From positions 17,944,041 through 18,008,040 of the forward strand of contig NC_083606.1 of NCBI RefSeq assembly GCF_029168945.1: a stretch of 64,000 nucleotides of DNA, given 5' to 3'. This stretch comes from Cannabis sativa. Its lineage: Eukaryota; Streptophyta; Magnoliopsida; Rosales; Cannabaceae. Under the pieces are notes generated by a model, which made no database searches, was not told where the DNA came from, and was given only the letters and a program-made list of their open reading frames with translations. Positions 1 to 11,058 of the stretch are shown one piece after another. Numbering within the stretch: position 1 is the first letter of the stretch; every line of letters starts with the position of its first letter. The position numbers were made by a program, and so were the translations under genes.

Positions 1-89
1 ACAACCCTAATAGCGCAAATAACCAGAGAATGCAACCTCATCCTGTTGAGGGCGAGGATCTACTGGTCATTTGGGGGGGGGGGGGGGGC

Positions 90-950
90 TCACCTCGCTG
101 GAAATAGTAATAATGCCCAGAAAAGGTATATCAATGAAATAAAGAATGGACAATCGACATTTGCTCCAGAACCTCTGAAAAAGGAAAAATAAAATGAATT
201 TCTAATTATCTTCTCAGATGAAGATACAAAACATGTAAAATACCCGCATGTTGACCTCCTCATCGTAACAGTCTAGCTCGCCAACAAAAGGGTGAAGAGA
301 TTATTGGTAGACAATTGGAGTTCAGTCAACATCCTCTACAAGGACACACTAAAAAAGATGGGATTAGAGGATGCACTGTTAAAACCTTTGTATGGTGAGC
401 TTGTATGGATTTACAAATGATAGTGTCGCCAACCAAGGTATCATCAATCTTTCATTAATTGTAGGAGAGCCACCGTTATCAATGACACCAATGCAAGAAT
501 TTTTAGTTGTTGATCTTCCATCAGCATACAATGTATTGATGGGTTGCCCGACACTAATTGGATTGGAAGCAGTAAGCTAGATTAAGCACTTGTCCCTAAA
601 GTTTCTAACACAGGCAGGAGTAGAAGTAGTCTAAGGCGACCAATTATTGGCTCGAGAGTGCTATCGAATAGAACTTCAGAATAGGAGAGCCAGTCATCAA
701 TTGATGGTAATTCTAACAGAAGAAGGTGAGAGGACAGAAGAAGATCTGGATCCTAGAATCTAAGACAAGAATAACCAGCTCAAATCTATTGAGAACTGGA
801 AGAAGTTGTTTTGGATTCAATTAATAATCCCACAAAATGTGTATATATTGGGAAAAATTTGAAAGAAAAACTAAAATAGCAATTAATAGATTTTTTAAGG
901 CAAACTAGGATCAGTTTGCCTGGACCCACTCAATTAATAGATATTTAAAA
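90..950 (+). pseudogene. Tat-like Ty3-gypsy gag/protease and linker remnant
   Basis: Decayed retroelement polyprotein. Conceptual translation gives a gag tail (ARKRYINEIKNG near 115-150) and a retropepsin-like domain at about 240-580. The protease shows [11 protein letters not shown] where the family has an I-D-N-G-S-S-A-like active site, then [15 protein letters not shown], the usual downstream landmark. From 590 to 950 the linker toward reverse transcriptase is recognisable ([32 protein letters not shown]). Stop codons near 191, 274 and 580 and frame changes show it is dead. The longest open piece is 392-580. No RT, RNase H or integrase follows, so the pol core is deleted and the next feature is the antisense accessory ORF. 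Family assignment is from motif recall and is inference. Confidence 0.7.
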
Positions 951-1008
951 TAGTTAGTAAGGTGAACTATTCAAAATATTTTAAGTTTACTTTAAAAAAA
1001 ATGTGTAT

Positions 1009-1122
1009 AGCAGATTATCAACTGCTTCTGTATAACCAAGCAGATTAGAACTGCTCTCATAAAATATGGCAGACTGAAAGCTGCTCGCAAAAGACATGGT
1101 AGATTATTAACTACTTGTCTAT
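1009..1122. repeat. Short minisatellite inside the Tat-like element
   Basis: About four diverged units of roughly 30 bp, each with a core like GCAGATTA-AACTGCT, start near 1009, 1040, 1069 and 1100. Each core is itself an imperfect inverted repeat (AGCAG / CTGCT). Untranslated tandem repeats are common in the large Tat/Ogre elements. Confidence 0.5.
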
Positions 1123-1394
1123 CTCAAAGAAAATGGCTTTGGAAATGTATTCAACTCAAAGTATCTTAAGCTAAATCGAGATATAAATGTTTAAATTGCG
1201 AAATTAAACGCAATAAATAAACATGTTTAACTCAAAAGCAAGATGCGAGGCATAAAAAGTAAAAATATATAAATAAGCAAAGTTGGTCATCCAACAATGT
1301 AAAAGTTTTTACAAAATGTCACAAGAGGCAACCATTGTCTCAGCCTAATGGCCATTTTTTTAAATAAAAAAATATATAATAATGATAACCAAAT

Positions 1395-1835
1395 CTACAT
1401 GGTTAGAGACTTGGATAATTCTTCTTCTTCTTCATCTTCTTCTTCTTCCTTAGTATCCACAACTTCATCTTTCTTTGCCTGCTCGCCATAAGTCAGCATC
1501 TCCGCAACACCACTCTCCAGGAAGCTTAAATCCATATTGGGATTGGCTAGCCAAGCTCTATAGATAGAACGTTTTGCAACTATGTTGCACCTATCCTTGG
1601 CATTGGCCTCAGCACCTTCAAGTTTTTTATTGGCTTCGTTAAGCTCCTCTAAAACCTTCTTGTGGGCCTCTTGGTGATTTTTGGCTTCTTTTTGAGAATT
1701 TTCAAGCTCAGTCTTGAGATCTCTCTTCTGCTCCTTGGCTTCTTTCGTCAAATAGATGTTCTCCTTTTGGCCATCAGTCCATTGCTTTGCAATAACCTCA
1801 CGTTGTTCAATGGATTTGCGAAGCTCGGATTCCAA
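1395..1835 (-). CDS. Coiled-coil C-terminal part of the antisense ORF
   Basis: An open 146-codon minus-strand segment. Residues 1-85 are a Lys/Glu-rich heptad-like helix (EAKNHQEAHKKVLEELNEA), then a compact stretch with YRAWLANPNMDLSFL, then an acidic tail of 14 or more Glu/Asp and the end at SKSLTM. A coiled coil followed by an acidic tail is typical of the C-terminus of plant gypsy-type accessory proteins. The methionine is probably internal, because the same protein appears to continue upstream in other frames. The plus-strand ORF at 1662-1883 is a shadow. Confidence 0.5.
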   Translation of the reverse strand: MESELRKSIEQREVIAKQWTDGQKENIYLTKEAKEQKRDLKTELENSQKEAKNHQEAHKKVLEELNEANKKLEGAEANAKDRCNIVAKRSIYRAWLANPNMDLSFLESGVAEMLTYGEQAKKDEVVDTKEEEEDEEEEELSKSLTM

Positions 1836-4112
1836 CTATTTGATTTTTTAAAGGCCTATTTGGTGTGCCACGTGAGACAATAGAGATGCCTAGTCAGAAG
1901 AAGGATAAGGAAGAACATATAATGAAATAGGAAATGAAGAAAGGAACTAACCGAGAGACTGAGATTCAAGCTCCTCTCAAACAGCTCCTCAAAATTCCCA
2001 TTGTTGATAAAATTGTAATCACCCGATTGGAAGGATTTGTAATGATGCCAACAGGAGGTGGCATACTGCGAGCAAGCCTGCGAGCTAGTGATCCTTGCAT
2101 CTCGTGGCAAGGGCCAGGAGGGCTCCAAAAAGACCATCTTGGGTTCCAAACCCGAGAATTTGACCTGGTGAACTGATCCTTAGACCTTCTCATCAGTGCC
2201 CTCAGTAGTTGGGATTGGGGAGTGAACTTGATCATTGGCTGGCTCGATAATTAATTGGTTCGAGGCAAGCTTTTTGTTAGCCGTGATTTTCCTTGATCTC
2301 TTCAAGGGTTCTGAATTTTGTCCCAACAAAGTGTCTGATGCAACAATCCTTTTCTTTCCCTTTTTTCCCGAGGTATTAACAAGACTCTTGAAGTCCATAT
2401 CTGCGAGGCCAAAAGCAGTTAGCACTGACAACAAAGTAAATAAGAGAAATGTGGAGAGGTAATCTCCCACTTAAGAAAATTACCATAATCACCATCTAAT
2501 GACGAAGAGGAATGATTGTAATTACTAAACTCCGTAGAGCCATTGTGATAATATATATCATAAGGATTTATTGGAGGTCTATCCCAGTTTGAGTCTGGAT
2601 GGCTCGCTCTATCCAAATTAGTACCATACTGTTTAGAAATTCCGAAGTAGGAGCTATTACAACTTAGTTGAACATGAAATTTAAGATACAAACTGTCAAA
2701 CCTATGAGCTAGGCGATCTACGCAATTCCATGTATAAAAGTTATACTGGCTATCCTTGAACTTAACTAACGAAGTACGATCAACTCTAAGCACATTAGGG
2801 GACCATCCACAATTATTACCTCGGGATGCTTCTTCTTCAGCTTCCTGAGGGGATATTTTTTTCAAGTAGTGGATGCGAGCCACATAATCCCTGTCTTCCT
2901 CGTCAGCCGGGACTAGAACCTGTTCCCACTTGGAGTAGTTTGGATTCTTAATGTCAAAAGTAGATTGATTGCTGCCAAGGAGATTGCAGGTCTGCAGGTT
3001 TGCCTTGTTCAGTTAAAAATCAATTTATTGCAGTCCAAACAAAAGACCCAAGAGAGTTCTGTGTCTCGCTTCCATTTCAGGAGTTGGATAGGTCTCTTCA
3101 AAATCATTGTTAATGCAATAAGAAAAGTAAGCAAATATCTACAGTTACTAAATTAAAAAATTGAAACCATGTTTTGAGATAGAAATACTTACGTATGATG
3201 CAACATGTGGTTGTATTTATTGGGGCAAGACCGGACGTCTAGAAGAAATCATCTTTGAACTCAGTCTTGTTGGGCAGCCTCACAATGATCTTAGGATCAT
3301 TCGTGTAGGTCCGGAGGTAATAAAAACCACCTGCTCCTCACTTCCTTGTGGGGTAGGCCTTTATTGAGTAAAAGTATAAAATTTTGAGTGGAGTTGGACA
3401 CTCCCACCCTAAAATGTGATATAAGACCTTCAAACACGCCAGAATTCTATAGGAGGTTGGAATTAATTGAAAAGGGGCAATTTTAAGGTAATTACAGAAT
3501 TCCTTATTGTAATCTTTTAAAGGAAGTACTGCTTCAGCCTTTATATTCTCTAGGCTCCAAGCGCCTATACTAGATGGTTCGCTGGTGTTACACCCTTCTT
3601 CTCGTATTATCCTTTGAGGGGGATAATAACTAAATTCCCCTTTAGCGACAGACCTAACTCGGCATCCTCGTCTGTATTTGATGCCACAAGATTTTAGTAC
3701 CTCGCCCACATATGCTCCTATGTCTTGGATTTTTAAGCTTATGTAGTTATAATTTTGAAATCTAAGTCACCTGGTGAAAAAGCAACAGTAACTCGAGGTA
3801 AAACAAAGGTCTCGCTAAAGGAATAGAAGATAAAGTTCAGGGTTCATGCCAAGCTATATCTCACAGAAAACGACGTTTACCCTCAGTTATTTCTTGCAAA
3901 AATTGCCCATAGCAACTTGAAATTTCATCCTGATTGATTTTTATTAGATAATCTCTAATTTTTGCATCATTTATCTCAAGAATGGTTTTAGGTACATAAG
4001 TTTTGGATTCAAGTGGAAGGGCTAAATTTTCAGGGCATTCAGTTTCTAAGAATTCTAGGGTTGTAATTTTTGAAATAAATTGGGTCATACTAGTGGACGA
4101 GTGTAATCCCAA
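1395..4112 (-). pseudogene. Antisense accessory ORF (putative gypsy-type transposon protein) of a Tat-like element
   Basis: Several minus-strand reading segments (4112-3861, 3709-3338, about 3330-3160, 2883-2419, 2470-2180 and 1835-1395) look like pieces of one protein lying opposite to the gag/protease at 90-950. The 3709-3338 segment holds NYLKIAPFQLIPTSYRI followed by ACLKVLYHILGW, the signature of the plant putative gypsy type transposon / Transposase_28 family (established for the aORF of Tat-lineage elements). Later segments are charged, and the C-terminal segment is a coiled coil. Segments are joined by frame changes or possible introns, so a protein is unlikely today. Function of this family is unknown. 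It sits just upstream of the 3' LTR at 4780, the usual place for an aORF. Confidence 0.6.
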
Positions 4113-4779
4113 TTTCTAGAAAAGAAAAATTCAACCTAACCCAGAAATCTATGAATCTAATAACCTAAAAAAATTTCTTAACCCTAAAATTATCCAAACA
4201 AACAAAACAAAAATTACCTAAAAAATAATCAAACAAAGCGAATAATGAAGCTATCAATCACAAAGACAAGATTATAAAAACAAAAAATAAAAATGGCAGG
4301 AATAAGAGAATGAGCCACTTACTGTTTTGACGAAGATTTTTGGGCAATGAAGAACTTTGGGATTGATATTTTGATGACTAAAACAATGGGTTTTGAAATT
4401 CTTTGAGGTTGGAAATGTAATATGAAGAAATATGCAAGAAATAAGTTAAAGATATTGAGGGCATGCAAGATGAAAGGGGAGTAATCGTAGGTTACAGAGG
4501 AAATTTGAAGGTCTAAAATTTAAAAATGGCAAAAAGACTGATACTTTTGATTTTTATACCTTATTATAAAACACTGTTAGATCAAAAGAAATATGATCTA
4601 ACGGATGGTTACATTGCAAATTGAAAGAGACGAAGCATTTAATGCTAATGATGTTCCTCAAAGTTCTAAACCATCAAAAACTCAAGGCATGCAATTTTTT
4701 AAAACTGGGTAATACGATTATACCCTTGTAATCATTTAAAAAGTTCATTTTAATTAAAAAGTACTTTTTAAGGGGCAAT
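4113..4779. other. Untranslated stretch with polypurine tract before 3' LTR
   Basis: AT-rich, no coding signal. It ends with the purine run AAGGGGCAA at about 4770-4778, directly before TGTTATACC. This matches a plus-strand polypurine primer site and supports the LTR start at 4780. Confidence 0.5.
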
Positions 4780-5643
4780 TGTTATACCTAAAATTTAGCT
4801 ACACTTCAGAAGTTGACATGTTTCCAACAGAAGGAATATGAATCAATTTTGAATGATATAATAATATTATACCAATAAATGCATATTAAATAACCCGTTA
4901 TTATTAAATAAAAGTCTGATAGATAATATTCAAAACTTGTTGATTTTATAGTCAAAAGCAAGACAAGGATAATAACTATTGAGCTGAGGTTAACGAGCCA
5001 TATGCATACCTCAAAATATATAGGCAAGAAGGGGGATGTTCATCCACTCGAGTAGAATTAATGTAACAATGTAACTACCTCACACTACATAGCGAGAAGA
5101 TCACCTCGCATTGTTAATGTCAATAAGAGAATATATGATGAGATGAACTACTTCCCAATACTTAGCATTTTTTCTTATTAAGACGGACAAGGAGGATAAC
5201 TCGTATCAAGCAAGACACAACTTTCTAAGTCAGCAATAACTGTCTAAAGGATAAAAGTAAAGAGCGGTTGGGTAGTAATTAGATATCATCCCACATAAGA
5301 TTAAAATAAAACGTGGAGATTGTCCACATTTCATGAACTGTTATATTTGAATCAATCCCAAATAGGGTAACTGCCAACCTATATTCATTTAAATAGGGGC
5401 AGATCCCATGGGAAGAGGGACGACAAAAATTTAAGAGTGAAAATATTATTCAAATTTTGAAATAGTATTCTGTAATCAATAAATATCCATAATAATAAGG
5501 ACTCATGAAGTATGTAGATTTTAACTACAAAATTACGTAATAATATCTGGAGTTATTGTATCATTTATTACTTATTAATTACTGTAGAGAATTTATTACT
5601 AAAAGGCTATTTATTTTCTGTTAACGAAAATCTATGTCAACAG
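4780..5643 (+). repeat. 3' LTR of the Tat-like gypsy element
   Basis: Begins TGTTATACC after a polypurine tract and ends GTCAACA, giving TG...CA termini and 864 bp. A TATA-like TTTAAATAGG lies near 5390. The 5' LTR lies outside the window, so the pair and target-site duplication cannot be checked. The end was chosen from the CA terminus alone. Confidence 0.6.
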
Positions 5644-6419
5644 TAATCTCAAAGACACACAAACTCACCAGGGAATAGTAGAACAACTATCATTTACAAA
5701 AGAAACACTCTCTTCTAAAAATATTAAAAATTAAGAAGTAGAAGAGTTGAACTTTTGTTGCTGGTTTAGGCCATATTTATAGTGATAAATAACCTTTAAA
5801 TCGAGCTCCAAAGGTCTGAGTACAAAGAGAAAATATTAATTAGTTTTTTTACAAAAATTCATTAAATGACGAAATTTTGTCTAAACAGATATGGAAAGTG
5901 TGCAGATGAAATCATAATCCCAAAAATGAAAGTCAGAATCTATTCAAATAGACAGTCAATCCACTCAAACAGATTTACTATACCTAGACAGATTTTCAGC
6001 AAAGTTTCTTTATATAAATAAGGAAATAAAATATACATTAAAGGCATAGCTCTATACATTTTCTTGACTAGGAAATCAGATAAAAATTAATAAAATAAAT
6101 AATAAGACTTTCCTTAAAAATTACAAGTAATAAATACTAAATAATCTAAATAAAAAAAAATCACATATTTATTCACCAATAAAGTCACAATCTGATTCGA
6201 AAGACTTTTCACATTGAGAAAAGAGAAACTAGTTTTGAAAAATATTAAATGTAATAAACAACTAATTTTGAAAATACTAAATATAATTAATTTTGTCATC
6301 TTTACCAAATATACCAACTAAGGACTCTAGACATACCATTTCACATTTCCACCTACTTTATTTAGAACAACATATCAACTAATTGAATACTTAAAACTCA
6401 CAAATTGTTGTAAATTCAT
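5644..6419. other. AT-rich spacer, no gene seen
   Basis: No coding signal on either strand beyond short chance ORFs. Probably old transposon debris between the Tat-like LTR and the LINE. Confidence 0.5.
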
Positions 6420-8340
6420 TACTTGCTGAATCTTCTCCTTCACTCTGATAATTTGCCTCTAATACCAGCTACCTTATGCAGTGGACTTATAATCCCACCA
6501 ATTCTTTCATTTTAAATAAACATTGTGCACCCATTCTTTCATTCCCAAGAACAACTTGATTCTATTATTATAATTTTTGAAATCCAAAACCACCTTCTTC
6601 TTCAAACTTACAAAGTTGCCCCAATGAAACACAACTAGGACTCCCTAATCTTCTACCCCCTTCCATAAGATTGATATACATATAGCATTTACTTGCTTCA
6701 AGATACTTTTTAGGCAATAATATAATACATGCCCAATATAAGTGAATGGACACTAAAACTAAATTGATTAATGTCACTCTACACGCTTAGAAAATATTTT
6801 GGGTACTCCATGTTCTCATCCGCCCTATCATCTTTTCCAACAATTTTGAGCAATTAGCCATTGTAAGTCTTTTAGCACAGATTGAAATACCCAAATATCA
6901 AAATGGAAATTCGCTTCTCAAAAATTAATGCATCCAAAATTCTTTGGACTTCACTTTGCTCCATGCCCCACAACAATATATTATTGATTTAGGTTCACTT
7001 TCTTATAACCCATAAGTTTGAGAAAACAGATTTAGCCCTTATAATTATATAGATAGATCAGAAATTACAATTGCATACATCATCTACAAAGTAAAAGGTT
7101 ATTTAGTTGAAGATTACGACACATCTCATGAAACGTAAATTTTACTGGGTTGCGCACTTTGGTCATGATACTTGACAAGTACTCCATTCCAAGAACCAAA
7201 TGTAAAGGAGACATGACATATCCTTAGCGTAAACCCCTCCTAGCTTCAAAAAACCATCCATTCTTCCATTTAGTATTAGACTAAATCTTGAAGTGTGAAT
7301 ACATATCATAGCATGTTGGATATAATTCATTAGAAACTTGAAGTCTCTCAATATTTCATCAATAAAATCTCACTCCATAGTGTTATAATAAGCCTTATGG
7401 AGATCTAGATTTATCATCCAATCAGGTATTGCATTATTTATCCCATAATGCCTGATCAAATCTTGACAAACCATCACATTATAAGCTATATACCTCCCTT
7501 GCGCAAAACCACTACGATTTTGAGAAATCAATTATAGAAGAATTCCCCTCAATCTTGCATAAATTATTTTTGTAGCAACTTTTTAAAGCATATTACAATA
7601 AGAGATTGGTTTATAATCACTAATATTTGCTTGACATTTACTTTAAGGAATAAGAGATATTACCGTGTTATTAATTTCCTTCAGCAACTTCTACCAAACG
7701 CAAAAAAGAGGGAATAACTCCACTATACTTCATTGTCAATCACGTCACAGCTATCTTAAAAGAAGTAAGTACCAAACGCATCTGGCCTCAGAGTCTTACT
7801 TCCATGGATTCCAAAAATAGCTTGTTGCACTTCCTCTTTGGTGTACCCACTAATAATGTATTACTTTAAGCTTTAGTGACCAGTGGAGCTAGCGAAGCAA
7901 TTCATCGAGTGACAAGTCTCCTATTACCCATTTAAAGTCTAAGAAGATGATTATAAAATTCAAGAAACCTTCACTAACCTCATTCAGATTATCAAACCAT
8001 GCTCCATCCATATCTGTTACTGAATAAATCTGGTTGGCTTCTTTTTGAGCTCTAATGCTTACTTGGAACGAAACAGAATTTCCATCCCCCTCCATTTTAT
8101 CCAATAAAGCTTTGCCTTTTCATGAAGAAAAGCAAGTAAGGCTTTCTGTATATCTCTATATCTAAGGCTAGCTTAAAGCTCTTGATTATAAAATGTTTGT
8201 ACAATGGGTCTTTCCGTAACTCTTCATGAGCATCAGTTAACAACAAATAAGCTAGTTGATCTCTTCCTTGAATATCACCAAAAGAATTCTTATTTGGCGT
8301 TCTCAAAGTTGTTAAACCCAAGATATGCTTCAAATAAGGG
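6420..8340 (-). pseudogene. L1-type LINE reverse-transcriptase remnant
   Basis: Minus-strand translation in shifting frames follows the order of a plant L1 ORF2. About 8333-7889 holds the endonuclease-RT linker (RAQKEANQIYSVTDMDGAW). About 7680-7450 has the RT fingers (KPISYCNM, ISQNRSGFAQGR). About 7450-7163 has the palm start (MINLDLHKAY) and FSLILNGRMDGF. About 6777-6568 has the C-terminal region (LVLVSIHLYWACIILLPKK, then GGFGFQKL). Stops and frameshifts interrupt every block, and the Y/F-A-D-D catalytic block is not clearly visible. The endonuclease domain and 3' tail are absent, so the copy is internal or heavily eroded. Confidence 0.75.
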
Positions 8341-9249
8341 GGTGAATTGAAAATTTAAACTAATTTTGAAATTTAAAAACCCAAAGAAAATTTACATTAA
8401 TATTTAAATTTAATGCAATCACATATATAAACACAAGTATGAACAAATAGCAAACTTGAAATGTAAATAGTTTAGGGATAGAAATTGCAAACTCTTGATT
8501 TTTACAAGGTTCAGTAAAACTAAGCCACCTATATCATTGGTCTTCAAAGCTATGGACTTAGCTTTGAGTTCAACTATCGAGTCAAGTTAACAGGCTTGAC
8601 GAACCCTTATAACCGAAGAAATTTTCACTAAGGTTTTTCCCAAACCTCTCACAATAATTATCTTCCAAGTATTATCAACCTCACAAGATTGTTGAAGTTC
8701 AAATCTAACTAACCAAGTTATTTTTCTAAGGGTGTCAACTTCACTTCAACTAATAGTTTTCAAAAGGATTATCAATCTGTTCGAATTTTTAAAATTCCAA
8801 TCTCACTCTTAGATTATTGTAGTCACAATCTCACTCTTCTATGGTTGTTTAAAAGACCGGTGTCAACCATACCTACAACTGAATTATTTTTCTACCGTTG
8901 TCAACCTCACCTCTCAATATAATGAATATGTATTTTTGAAATACAAAGAAAAGTCTCTTTAATAAGATGAAATACATGTTTATTTTATGGTACTAAATTA
9001 GGTATGCAACGGAAGATTTGTATATTTGATTATTGTTGTACCATATCTCCATTGGATCCCTAGATGTATGAACATTAAATCAAAACACAAATTACATGAA
9101 AGGAATATATACCTCTTGAGGACTATCAGGGTATCCTCGAAACTTCTTGTTAGTTGAATCCTTTTGGGTTTATTAGATACTCACATCATATCGATCCATC
9201 AATCCACTCTATTCAAGGTGATACTTAGGCCCTTGTGTAAGACTGTAAT
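8341..9249. other. AT-rich spacer, no gene seen
   Basis: Repeated short phrases around TTGTCAACC/TCACTTCAAC suggest old repeat-derived DNA, but I recognise no element and no reading frame. Confidence 0.4.
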
Positions 9250-9480
9250 GAACACAATCGAAGGAGGAGAAGATCCAGGTTCATATCTTAATAATGCTCT
9301 GCTACAGACAAGAATCAAGGGCGAGAGATTTAAACGGAAGGAGTCATTTTATTTTACTGCCATTAATATAAGGATTTACATACCTTAATGTGTTTATTTA
9401 TCGTTTTTTAGGAATTTCATATTTAGGATGTTAGATTATAAAGTTATAATCAACATAAATGTTAGTAAATCTAATCCTAG
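9250..9480 (+). repeat. Truncated copia LTR fragment, opposite orientation to the 16.6-kb copy
   Basis: GCTCTGCTACAGA and CGGAAGGAGTCATTT near 9296-9350, then ATTTAGGATGTTAGAT near 9420, are the reverse complement of blocks at about 16640-16820 in the solo LTR 16603-18487. Only the distal ~230 bp of that LTR is present. Confidence 0.6.
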
Positions 9481-9769
9481 TAAAATGAGTTTCCAACAAC
9501 ATTCACTTTCACGAAAAATATTATGAATAAATTAAATTTTAGATATTTCTTTCAACTTTCAAAAATATCTTGAATCGTCTAATTCTAAGTTATACTGAGA
9601 GAGTTATTGCAAGAATACCATCAATTATTGTAACAAGATTTTAAAGACAAGAAAACTATCCAGGTGCTCCAGTGCCCCTTTGATGTGCTACAACACTACC
9701 AATTTAAAGAAATGAGTTAAGTGGTGCTATAGTGCGTCGACGCGTTCAGACATTTGTTTAGGGTAATTT

Positions 9770-10528
9770 TTGTTCTAAAATTATAGGGAAATTAGGTTTT
9801 AAATGTTTATAGGTTAATAATAATGGTACTTGGAGAAGAGAATACAGAGGAGGAGGTTGAAAAAGACAAACCTAGAGTTCATTAAGTTTTTTAATTGACT
9901 CTCTTGAAACTCTATTATGATTTAATTCAATTTTATATTTATTTTTCAACTAATATTTATTTATTTCATGTTTATGTATGTGATTGATTGCGCATCTCTT
10001 ACATACGATCTATAAAATTGAATCAAAATCTGAGAAGTAAGATTTGATTATGTTAAAAAGGAGAAGACGTAGATTTCAATTTAGAATGGGAGTATCAAAT
10101 TGGTCTAAGTGATTTGAGTTGAATTTATTACTTCATTTTTGTTTAAATTTCTCATAGAGATATAGAGAATTTGTAAGTCGAGTTTTCTATTTCCTAACCC
10201 AAATAGTTGACACTTTTGTATGTCTATTATTTTAGTTTAGAAAAATTTGTTAGTTGTTCCATTAAAGAATAATAGAGTGCATAGTGAGAAGATTAGGAAT
10301 CTTATTTTCATAAATATTGAATTCAATCAATTGTTCTTTAGTGTTTCTTCTCATAAATTGTGCAATTTTTATTCCTAGTTTTAAAAACTCTATTATCAAT
10401 AACCAAATAGAAAATAAAATAGGCTATTGGAACTTGATAGTCAATACTCGTGGGAACGATATCAGTCTTATCGAAAAAAAAAACTACAAGTAAATGTGTA
10501 TATTTGCATAGCTATAATTTTTGCAACA
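9770..10528 (+). repeat. Athila-like gypsy 5' LTR remnant (left boundary uncertain)
   Basis: The right boundary is set by GCAACA immediately upstream of a tRNA-Asp-type primer site. The block with ATTGGAACTTGATAGTCAATACTCGTGGGAACGAT-type sequence (10426-10457) is like the 3' end of Athila-group LTRs. The left boundary is a guess; no TG terminus or TSD was resolved. Confidence 0.45.
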
Positions 10529-10534
10529 AGTTTT

Positions 10535-10552
10535 TGGCGCCATTGTCGTGGA
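10535..10552 (+). promoter_or_regulatory. Primer-binding site, tRNA-Asp type (Athila-like)
   Basis: TGGCGCCATTGTCGTGGA differs at two positions from the Athila-type site TGGCGCCGTTGCCGGGGA, which pairs with the 3' end of tRNA-Asp. It marks the start of reverse transcription of the decayed element on the plus strand. Confidence 0.65.
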
Positions 10553-10699
10553 CTAAAAATTATCTATATTGAAATAGTTATTTTTTTTTTTAATTTTTTT
10601 GTTCATTTATTTAATTTTACAAAAAAATTTATTGTATAAGTTTATGTTGCCAAGGTACATGAAAAATTTTACATCAGGATTTTCTTGTGAATTTTTTCC

Positions 10700-10910
10700 A
10701 ACAACACAATCAACCATTTGATGTTGCTTGGGAGAAATTTAATTAATTCGTAGAGAGATGTTATCACAATTTCTCAAGTGGATGCCTTACTCTTTTCTTG
10801 AATAATGAATTGGATAAAGTAACAAGAAAAGACAATTTTGTGATCAATCTCATTACTAAATTAAATTTTCTTACAAAAAATCTTGATACAATTGAACTTC
10901 CACAATTACC
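10700..10910 (+). pseudogene. Athila-like gag remnant
   Basis: Translation gives DVAWEKFN, stop, FVERCYHN, matching the AWERFKELLRKCPHHG block of Athila-type gag, and further on ITKLNFLTKNLDTIEL, like a later gag segment. The conserved middle is missing and stops are present, so this is an internally deleted relic. It is followed by the chromovirus solo LTR at 11059. Confidence 0.55.
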
Positions 10911-11058
10911 CTGGAGTAGCCTCTCCTTGTTCTTAGTAGTTTGATCCAGTGTCAATGCATAGCATTCCAACTTGGCTGATAATTTTGAAAAATATAGCAT
11001 GTTCACCCAGTATAAATCTAAGCCATGGAGTTGAATCTAAGTAGATACTGAGTGAAAC

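Noticed and set aside
6445..6466. Minus-strand TGGTATTAGAGGC resembling a tRNA-iMet primer site
   Set aside because: One internal mismatch, and no LTR-like terminus next to it. It lies at the edge of the LINE remnant.
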